From positions 22,011,001-22,075,000 of the forward strand of contig CM077011.1 of NCBI GenBank assembly GCA_039090855.1: a DNA stretch of 64,000 bases. The letters are read 5' to 3'. The translations under genes and the position numbers were made by a program. The notes beneath the pieces were generated by a model. It was not told where the DNA came from. It saw only the letters and a program-made list of their open reading frames with translations, and searched no databases. This document shows positions 56,340 to 64,000 of this stretch, in pieces (position 1 is the stretch's first letter; the number at the start of each line of letters is the position of its first letter). This DNA is from Macrothele yani (taxonomy: Eukaryota > Arthropoda > Arachnida > Araneae > Macrothelidae).

Positions 56340-57290
56340 ACGCAGTCCGATCATCTTCAATAGCGCGTCGCACCGCCTCGTGCGGCGGTACATGCTGCAA
56401 TACGGTCCGGCATGGTGGCGAACAGACGCATGATGTTGTCCTGCGGCAGACTAGCCCACTCGTGTTGGACGGCGTGCTCCAAATCCCGGATAGTGCGACA
56501 CGGCGACATCTGTCGTTTCAACTGGTCTCACACATGCTCAATAGGGGACATGTCCGGGGAACGGGCAGGCCATGGAAGTGTCTGGACATGACGTAGACAG
56601 TCCTGGGCAACCCGAGAAGTAAACGTGCGGGCAATATCCTGCTGGTATAGCGCACCCGGAATACCCGGCCTGGAATGGGAGTACATGGGGCCGTAGGTTC
56701 TCATCCACATACCGCTGGACCAGCCAATGAGCCCCGCAGCACTACTAGAGCTGATCGGCTGTCGTAGGCAATGGCTTCTCAGACAATAATGCCTGCAGTG
56801 AGGGAAGTGTGGCCTCGATAGCGAGGTTGGGATTGTGTGTTGACCCTGGGACATTCACACTCGGACACGATGATAATCTATCTTCAAAACGAAGCGGGAC
56901 TCATCCATAAACACCACACGTCGCTCTGGCCTGGCACCACTTCACAACGAGCCGGCGATGTTCCGGTGTTAATGGTAGCACACGTAAGGGGGCGCTGGGA
57001 TCGCAGATTCGCTTCCGCGAGTCTTCGAAAAATGCTTCGTGGGCACACAGGAGCCGCTACATCTGCCTGTATAGTGGACCGGGTCCCTGTCGGATCCGTT
57101 CGTGCCTGGCACACGATCCGTCGATCCTCTCTACCGGTGGTCCTCCTGGTCCGTCCGGAGCCGCTCCGCCCTGTGGCAGTGCCGTCACAGCTCCCAACAC
57201 TATCGGACGGTATTGTCAGAACGATTCACGTGGCTGGATATACGGCGCGCAGACACACCCCCCCCCCCCCCCATCGATTTTTAGTCCAAT
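56340..57290 (-). pseudogene. Tc1-like transposase, broken
   Basis: On the minus strand, RRLAEANLRSQRPLTCA (57005 region) is the segment following the helix-turn-helix. ATWCLWMSPASF near 56885 is a frame-shifted form of the first catalytic region (W.VVFMDESRF type). ALYQQDIARTFTSRVAQD near 56640 holds the second Asp, and LPWPARSPDMSPIEHV (ending 56528) holds the third, at a spacing consistent with a DD34D Tc1 enzyme. Frames differ between blocks. The N-terminal end runs into a 15-bp C run at 57258-57272. Confidence 0.85.
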
Positions 57291-57545
57291 GATCAGGCTT
57301 CCCTCAAAGTCTAAGTTCCGTAAATCGACGTCTCTGGCGTCTACCAAACATTCTTGTCACTTTGTACCCTTGCGCGCGTCGGCTCCTGCTGGGGCATCGA
57401 CTACACGCCGGTTTATAAGGCTGCGGTTCGTGCTTGCAGCACCACCATAAGGTGTGCGGTTATGCGCACTCGCACCAAATGTGGACATTTGCATACCAGC
57501 ACGCACTTTAGCCATTTGCAAAGTTTTGCGGTTGTAGCATGTTTT

Positions 57546-57761
57546 TTTTTTTTGATTGGAGGTATAACGACCACCGTGAGCAACTCAATGGGCTATAAGC
57601 AGTCGCCCGTCCCTAATTTAGGGTCGCTGGTTCCAGGGAAGGGAAAGAGCCAGTGCCGTAAGACAAACACAACATCCATGCCTCACCGGGATTCGGACCC
57701 ATACCCCGTTCGGACTAATGATCAGAGGCCATCGCTTAGAACACTGCGCCGCCGGGGTGGC
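57546..57761 (-). mobile_element. SINE A
   Basis: A complete minus-oriented copy with a T run at the left. A 12-bp perfect target duplication, GTAGCATGTTTT, is at 57534-57545 and 57762-57773. The B box has one change (GGATTCGGACCC on the plus strand). Confidence 0.94.
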
Positions 57762-57773
57762 GTAGCATGTTTT

Positions 57774-58684
57774 CTTCTAGGTGAGCCAATTTCATTGTCC
57801 GTGAGTGTATATAGGTTAATAGATTCTAACCCGCCATATGACTGTCATACTACGTGAAAAATCATATAATGTAAAAATTTAAGTGGTAAAAATTATATTA
57901 GAGATCATGAAAGACTTTTTGATATACAATGTTTTGTGTTATTGTCATTTGGTTGTTAAAAAAATGTCCTTGCAATTCTACCTTTGATGAAGATATGCAA
58001 AATATTAGAAAACTGGTTTCCACGCCATCGGCGTTGTTCTCTATTTAAACAAATTTTCTTTCAGCTTTGTCTTCTTCCATCTTGTAATAAACTGTGTTAG
58101 GATACTTCACGGAACCAGTAATTTAAATTCCCATTACAGTGAATCATAACTATGCCTGCAGTTACTTTCTTACAATTTTACTTGTTCATTTTTATGAAAT
58201 ACAATAACGGTGATTCTTATTCACGAAACTGCTCTGCAGGTTTACTCCTTTCTATGAATTTTCTCTGAAATGCAAAGAAAATGACATAAAACGCGATATA
58301 ACACCCACGTAACAGAACAAACGTCGCAGACAGTTGTTCCAGCACGTGCGTGTTGCCACAGATGAAGTCGTTTGTCTTACTAACTTTATTTTATTTTCCG
58401 GTATTTCTCCTTGATTTTACGTATCGTGCTATAGCGGTGAGCTTAGTTCCGATTTCAGCCACTAGATAAAAGCAGATGGCGCTGCAAGTACTAAATGACG
58501 TCAGAGCGTTGTCGACAGACGTAGCCTATAAAATAGGTTTTATGCATTGAAGATAATTACAACAAGTAGTGCAGAATTTACAAATGGTATAAAATACACT
58601 TGCTGTGTCCGCTATGAGAAATGTTGAGGGATAAAACGACGTAACAGTATCCGGTCAAGAATAGAGACAAGTATAGTTCAAAAA
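57774..58684. other. Unassigned DNA
   Basis: Nothing recognised apart from an isolated TGACGTCA at about 58497. Confidence 0.4.
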
Positions 58685-58970
58685 AGTATGTTCGAACCAC
58701 GGTCTTTCCGGCCATCTAGTCTGCGTTTTTGGGGGAGTTTTCTGCAGATTTCTCGTGTTTGGGGACGCGTATATGTAGATGATTCCCTCTGAAGTCGACC
58801 CAATACGCGCTTTGTCATTGGACTCTTCTTCCGTAAGATGCCTGGGTTTACCAGATGTGTCGATACGCTGGTAGTAAAACAAAGACGAATGAAATCTGAT
58901 GTCAAATGGTATCAAACACCTACGGGATTATTACCTATGGTTGTTGTTGATGATGATAGTTCAAAAATAT
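58685..58970 (+). mobile_element. SINE B, longer copy
   Basis: Shares TGTTCGAACC, GGTCTTTCCGGCCATCTAG, CTGCAGA and TTTGGGGACGCG with 13900-14064, and extends 3' to a GTTGTTGTTGATGATGATAG tail. Short trinucleotide tails of this kind are typical of SINEs and LINEs of the RTE group, which suggests, without proving, that RTE-like elements mobilised it. The minus strand has one open frame of about 80 codons, considered chance. Confidence 0.55.
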
Positions 58971-59109
58971 ATATGATCATATGGGGTAATTAACATAAAA
59001 TTTTAAACCGAAAGCAAAATCATAAAAACAAATTCGTAGCTAAATTGGTGCCTACCAATGAGGTCAGAAGATACACCGTCTGTACGCTTAACCCGAACAA
59101 TAAGATAAG

Positions 59110-59255
59110 AAGATTTTGAAGTTGAACCCCCTCTGAACATGTAATGAGGTTTACATCCCTATTTGAGTGCAAGCGATTCCAGGAAAGGGGAGGATCCAGA
59201 ACAGTAGGAAAAACACCACTTATACGGTAAGCCGGAATCTCAGGACTGAGCACTT
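59110..59255 (-). mobile_element. SINE A, old copy
   Basis: CATCCCTATTTGAGTG, GCGATTCCAGGAAAGGGGAG, CCAGAACAGTAGGAAAAACA keep the block order of a minus-oriented SINE A with heavy substitution. Confidence 0.55.
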
Positions 59256-59689
59256 GGTCACCAGGAAGGCAATAGCTATAGATTATTGAACATGTGTCAT
59301 TTGTACACAGTTCAAAATTGAAGCATCACTTGTTGTACAGTATAGAACATGTATTACTTCTTACATGGTTCAACTTAAAAACTTCAGAACGACTTTCAAT
59401 TCAGTATGCTTCGAAAAGCAGTAATCATGCTTTTCAAATGCAAAATATGACAAAGCTACCCCTAAAAATGACAGGAATTCAGTTTAGAAATCGGTTTCAG
59501 AATAATTAACTTCATTACTATTGTCCTTGTATGTTTCATAACAAGAAAAGTTTAGGTTCTTATGAGTGCCTATTTGATATTTCACGCTCATTTATACATG
59601 TGTACTGACTCTGAATATATTCTTCTCCGGTTGATGGACGAAAATTACCTGAGGCTACAAAATAGATTTTGACTTTTGTGGGTAGCCAA

Positions 59690-60010
59690 CACTACTTATC
59701 TCACGAAAAGAGCTAGACAAAGCCTTGAGAAGGTAGCTCCACTACTCCATTGGAAAAGTTTACAAACAACACGCCACAAAGTGCTGCTGTATAAGACGGT
59801 CGTCAAGCCAGTGTTCACCTATGCAGCTCCAGTCTGAGTTGGTGTAAGACAAACACATCAGGAGAGATTCGAAAGGTGTTGAACCAAGCATTTCCAAGAA
59901 TCACATAGGCTGCGTCGTGGGACCAACTCCAGAACCTGAAGGACAGACTTGCAGTTGAGAATATACGTGAGTTTACCAGCAGACTCGCCAAGAAATTTCT
60001 TCAGGAAAAT
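59690..60010 (+). pseudogene. Jockey-like LINE, C-terminal part of reverse transcriptase ORF
   Basis: Plus-strand translation gives LEKVAPLLHWKSLQTTRHKV, then LLYKTVVKPVFTYAAPV and a stop in place of the next Trp, and further on DRLAVENIREFTSRLAKKF in a shifted frame. The order (L..LL, K..LYK..LRPV.TY..P.W, L.I..V.E...RLAKKF) is the region after the RT domain in Jockey-type elements. Only this segment survives. Confidence 0.72.
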
Positions 60011-61195
60011 GAAAGTTCGTCCGAATAAAGTTATTACTGGTGCGGTTGACTATGTGCTCAACGCAGTACTAAGGCGTCCAAGAACTAAGGCGGTAGTCAT
60101 AGTCCCTCCCTAATGGGGACAAACTGATAGAAAACTGTTGAGACCTTGTTCTTGTTCTGGAGGCCTTGGATCATATGGACGAGTGGTTCGGATAGAGTAT
60201 TAAGCCTTGTGAACATAACACGGGGGTATTAAACAGACAACCACCACTTTTCCTTTTCAGGTTGGCTTGTGATGGTAAGTAGCGATGGTTGCTCCAATAC
60301 AGGATGTGGGTTTCTTAAGTTCACACCCCTAGGGAGAGGTAATTGTGGTTACCTCTCCCTGGGTCCTGGTTGCTTGCGACCACTAGGTTGGGTGCTTTGG
60401 CTCCCTTCCTTCGACTCTGGCGGCGCGGTTACTTCTGAGTATTATATCACAGTCTCTTAAGCTTTCCCCTGTATTTTTGTTTCCTATCGAGTAGGGTTAT
60501 TAAAGTCTCCTAGTTCCTAATTTCCGAAGGCAGTCGTTGACCTGGGGTCAGACTATTTAGATTAATTCGTAATTCTGACGAAAATTACTTATGCTTTGCT
60601 CACTATCAATATTTCAAAAAATTGAAATATTTTTGCATTAGGTAGGAGGAAATTTTACTATTTACCTCCAAATGGCCTGTATGTATATCAGGTATCGCGA
60701 AGAGTTATTTTTATTGTATGCAATATCACTGAATGTAAATGTCCCCATTTGAAAAATTCCTTATGCGTTTAGCAGTTGCAATTCTTCACACATTTCTTTG
60801 TGCATTTGCTGTGCATTGTCTGATTCACGATTTTCCTAACACGCGGAGGAAGTTTAATGTGTTACTTCATCGTTATTTGCATTTTTAACTGCGGCAGTTA
60901 AAACAATTTACTTTCGCACCGGCAAGTTACTAGTGCAATCATTAAAATTTGCCGTCTGAAACTTAGGGACGTGGTACATTTCAATCAAAGCCTGAAAAAG
61001 TGGTTTTACAGATGTGAGAAGTATCGATAGTAATTGCAACACTAAAATGTAAAGCATGACATAAAAAAATCATGAGTAATATGTAATAGAGAGCGAAACA
61101 AAGCAAACGTTACAACTGAGTAAAGAGATCAATAGTCCAGTGACACTCTTCCATCAACACGGTATCAACAGAAAGTAGGGCGACCTCTTGTCAAG

Positions 61196-61198
<3 letters not shown>
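60011..61198. other. Unassigned DNA with one hairpin
   Basis: A perfect hairpin GGGAGAGGTAA..TTACCTCTCCC lies near 60332-60360 in a GC-richer patch. Nothing else recognised. Confidence 0.4.

Positions 61199-61252
<54 letters not shown>
61199..61252 (+). repeat. (AT)27 microsatellite at a SINE tail
   Basis: A pure AT run that occupies the place where the poly(A)/T tail of the adjoining minus-oriented SINE A should be. Confidence 0.97.
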
Positions 61253-61255
<3 letters not shown>

Positions 61256-61455
61256 CAATTGGGGGTTTAACGACCACGGTGAGCAACTCAATGAGTTATA
61301 AGCAGGCACTTGTCCCTAATTTAGGGCCCCTAACTCTAGGAAAGGGAGAGAGTCAGCGTCTTAATATAAATACAACGTCCATACCTCACTGGGATTGGAA
61401 CTCTGACCCGAATGATCAGAAGCCATCGCTTAGACTATTATGCAACCGGGGCATC
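61253..61455 (-). mobile_element. SINE A, diverged
   Basis: Minus-oriented body (GGTTTAACGACCACGGTGAG, CCCTAATTTAGGG, GGAAAGGGAGAGAGTCAG) and a damaged head with part of the B-box region deleted near 61400. GGGGATATAT on the left and GGGGTATAT on the right may be a target duplication. Confidence 0.88.
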
Positions 61456-61779
61456 ATGGGGTATATGTTCACTCCGCAACACAAATTATGTATTATTAAA
61501 GTATTCGGACAGAACAGTATTTTGGTACAAATGGCCTTATTTGGGTACCTTTTTGGGTACCGGTGTGTCATGCGTAGCATTAAGTGGTTTAGGAAATATT
61601 GGAGTAACACACTCCAGATAAAGAGCCCTCATAAGTGGTCGAATGCTTTCTAATAGGGGATTCCACGTCCACACACAGCGCTTCAATTATGATAGACGGG
61701 AATGAAAACACGAAATCACACTGGCTACCCAATCTGATGAATATCCTCAGTAGGCACAATTTCATCCATAGCTACTGTA

Positions 61780-62310
61780 AGATGAGAGCAGGTATGATAT
61801 TCCATAAAAATGAAATAAGTGCCCGCAGTTCCGTTAGAGAAAGTGTAATGCTTTGGGCAGTGTTCTCTTCTGGGAAGCCCTTGGTCCAATCTTTCACGTG
61901 CAGGAAACATTGTGGGCTACCACCTACTTAAGCATCATTGCGTATCAGCTACATCCTTGCATGGCACCAGTATTCTCCTCTACTAGTGCCTTCTTTCTCA
62001 GATAATTCGCCATGCCACACTGAGAAGATTGTTCGCGAACGGTTCAAGGAGCATGAGGAAGACTTTCCAGGCACTGCCCTGGCCTCCAAATTCCCCAGAC
62101 ATCAATCCAATCGAGCTTCTGTGGTTTGTGTTGGAAAAGGAAATCTGATCTGCTGCGGCTCAAGCATGTGACTTACTATATTTAAAAGATCTGCTGCTAA
62201 CGTGTTGGTACCAGATACCACAAGGTATCTTTCAAACCTTGTGTCCATCCCTCTCCAGATGAGAGCAGTTTTGGCGGCACGTAGAGGACGAACATCATAT
62301 TAGGCAGGTG
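61780..62310 (+). pseudogene. Tc1-like transposase, C-terminal half
   Basis: Plus-strand fragments: SVMLWAVFSSGKPLVQ near 61850 and NSPCHTEKIVRERFKEHEED near 62005 (second catalytic region; the expected Asp precedes NSPCH). LPWPPNSPDINPIELLW follows near 62078-62130 in another frame and contains the third acidic residue. YLKDLLLTCWYQIP and a VRAVLAA-like end come after it. Stops and shifts are present and the N-terminal half is missing or unrecognisable. This wording differs from the copies at 25.1 and 56.3 kb, so it is a different Tc1 lineage. Confidence 0.8.
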
Positions 62311-64000
62311 GTCATGTTTTCGTTCTTCGGAGTAAATAATGAGCAAATATTTTTAATTCGAATGAAGCGCAATTTGAAACTGCGATCGAGAAGCACATAC
62401 GATCTGTTACATACATCACAGAAGTGTGTTTTCGATATTTAAGGTATCGAGTAGTCATGTGCTTGTATACTCCTACTGAGATATCTGACCTTATCAGTTA
62501 CATTTTGTTACTTTTCTCGCAGAAAAAAAAAACTCACTTTGAAGAAAGTGTTAAACGCAACAGAAGTCCAAATGGGGAAAATGCAAGCGTTACCCATTAT
62601 TATCAAACTTGATATGATAAAGCACATCAAAATACATCCAGAGAGATGTAATGAGTTCTAGCTGGCTTTATGAAGACTTGTATAATTTCCATTAAAAGGT
62701 AGGGGGGAAATCTAAAATAAGCTTTGCAGTCTTTACTTGGAAGTAATAATTCAACCGCATTGTCAAAAACTAAGCATCTATCCATTTGACGAAAAACCCT
62801 TTCTCTCAGTGGATTCAGAATCAGTTCAATAGAATATATTTGCGTTCTCTGGTTATCCATCGAAAGGCTATTTCCAAGAAAAAAGAGGCCATTGGGAAAG
62901 GTGAGAAGACGGTTGACCACTGCATGCGTCCGATTGTGTCAGATGCCCTGAGGTCGAGTAACAGATGATTACCCTAAATCTGTCATGAACTACACTTAGA
63001 TATTTACAGAAGAGCGTGTTCTCCTCAAAAGAAGAATGTCCTGTTGGGTTTGATTGTTTCAAAGGAAATTCCATCACATCCATATAGAGATTGCATTCCT
63101 CTAAGGACATTCAAGCTCTCAATATTTTTACTGTTCCACTTATATTTTTCATTAAATTTATACTCTCATGATACATCATTTTTGATTTATGCGTGGTGTA
63201 ACACTCAATACCATATTACACAACTGCCTTTCCGACTGTTTACAGGTGATTTGGATCATTTTTGCTCTGTCGAAGAACATGTTTTAGGCAATAGGTTAAT
63301 AACAGTATATACCGAGTTTGTAAGTGACCTCACACAAAGAAAACTGCTTAATTCACTTATATTTTGGTAACTAGCTTTAAACAGAGTAATCATGCCAATG
63401 ATTGTGTAATTCGCGGATATTTCAGTACATTTCATAAAATAATTGCTATTTAAATAAATGGCAATTTTGGTAAAAAAATACAAAAATTCGCGTCGCGAGC
63501 AAGATTTTTTGTACACGCTCATAGGTTGTTGACAATGTTTGCTTTTTGTGCTCAAGGTATTAATTGACCTGAGAAGAAGATTAGTAAACTGGGACCATTA
63601 GCTTTATATTCGACGTTTGCATCCAACTATGAATTTGCTACATCTCTCTCGTAGGTTCTATACCAAAGGCATGATTGTACCTGATCAATTGATACATTTT
63701 AGTGTATCAGGAATACCAATTCGGATCGAAGCGCAGGATGGACAATATCCAATTCTTGTTCAACGCTGCAGAAATTCAGTACCACTTTCCCCAAGTTGGG
63801 AACATTCATGTATTCAGCCTAAAGAGCCTTATTATACATAATTAATACTCACTTCAGATTCGCTGCCGCTTTGCGATGAATCCGATTACTGCATAACGAT
63901 ACTCGTTTATTATAGTAAACAAAGCCCGTCTTAGGTACGACATTGTGTGAGATCCTAATAGGGTCATTACAGCATTCAGGCATTACTCCAGCAAACCTCA
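62311..64000. other. Unassigned DNA
   Basis: Several open frames of 60-108 codons occur on both strands (for example 62627-62920 minus, 63044-63370 plus), but none shows a domain I recognise or is clearly favoured over its shadows. Confidence 0.4.

Noticed and set aside
57258..57272. 15-bp C run as a functional G-quadruplex site
   Set aside because: It is a single homopolymer within a decayed Tc1 region. Run length may also be uncertain in assembly.
58655..58915. 86-codon minus-strand protein
   Set aside because: It overlaps SINE B and reads through its tRNA-like part; two frames are open over the same span.

Overview
This is an AT-rich, repeat-dominated stretch of a eukaryotic nuclear genome. 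No intact host protein gene is recognisable. There are no operons, ribosome binding sites or CRISPR arrays. Everything that can be named is a transposable element, a tRNA-derived SINE or a tandem repeat. The mix is Tx1-like, RTE-like, Jockey-like and CR1/L2-like LINE pieces, Tc1/mariner and pogo-like transposase relics, hAT-like and TTAA-type MITEs, and at least three SINE families. This fits a large invertebrate genome, most likely an arthropod and possibly an insect, but the species cannot be named from sequence alone.

Layout. 1-5 kb: a foldback repeat at the left edge, an old SINE, one copy of a dispersed repeat (family D) and much unassigned AT-rich DNA. 5.2-5.8 kb: an unrecognised open frame on the minus strand beside a small cluster of TGACGTCA-like sites. 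6-17 kb: two copies of a CCCAGCAAAA-ended element (copy A carries a younger SINE and a TTAA-flanked MITE), several copies of a tandem-unit element (family R), more SINEs and an RTE-like 3' end. 17.7-25.1 kb: the largest element, a Tx1-clade LINE with ORF1 (zinc knuckle), ORF2 (endonuclease, reverse transcriptase, C-terminal CCHC finger) and a 3' region built of diverged repeats. It is dead: it has stops, frameshifts, and substitutions at the catalytic aspartates of both RT motifs A and C. 25.1-29.1 kb: Tc1 and RTE pseudogenes. 29.2-33 kb: SINEs and a 27-bp minisatellite. 36.5-37.7 kb: a second RTE pseudogene.

38-41 kb: a decayed pogo-like transposase lies between roughly 190-bp inverted arms that stay alignable without indels, nested with a dimeric SINE and a SINE A. 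41-51 kb: more SINE, family R and family D copies, a hAT-like MITE with near-perfect 8-bp target duplications, and a 28-bp minisatellite that is open in all three minus-strand frames. 52.5-54.9 kb: a 2.3-kb unit with inverted ends enclosing eight nearly identical 133/134-bp repeats. 55-62 kb: a palindromic element with a 24-bp internal repeat, two Tc1 relics, a Jockey-like fragment, SINEs and a long (AT)n. 62.3-64 kb: nothing recognised.

How parts work together: the SINEs have class-II-tRNA-like pol III heads, A-rich tails and 7-13 bp target duplications, so they were copied by a LINE machinery. None of the LINE copies here can now supply it. Repeated themes are inverted-end elements that carry internal tandem repeats (family R, 52.6-54.9 kb, 55.2-55.5 kb) and nesting that gives relative insertion ages. 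Family names A-R are labels made for this report.
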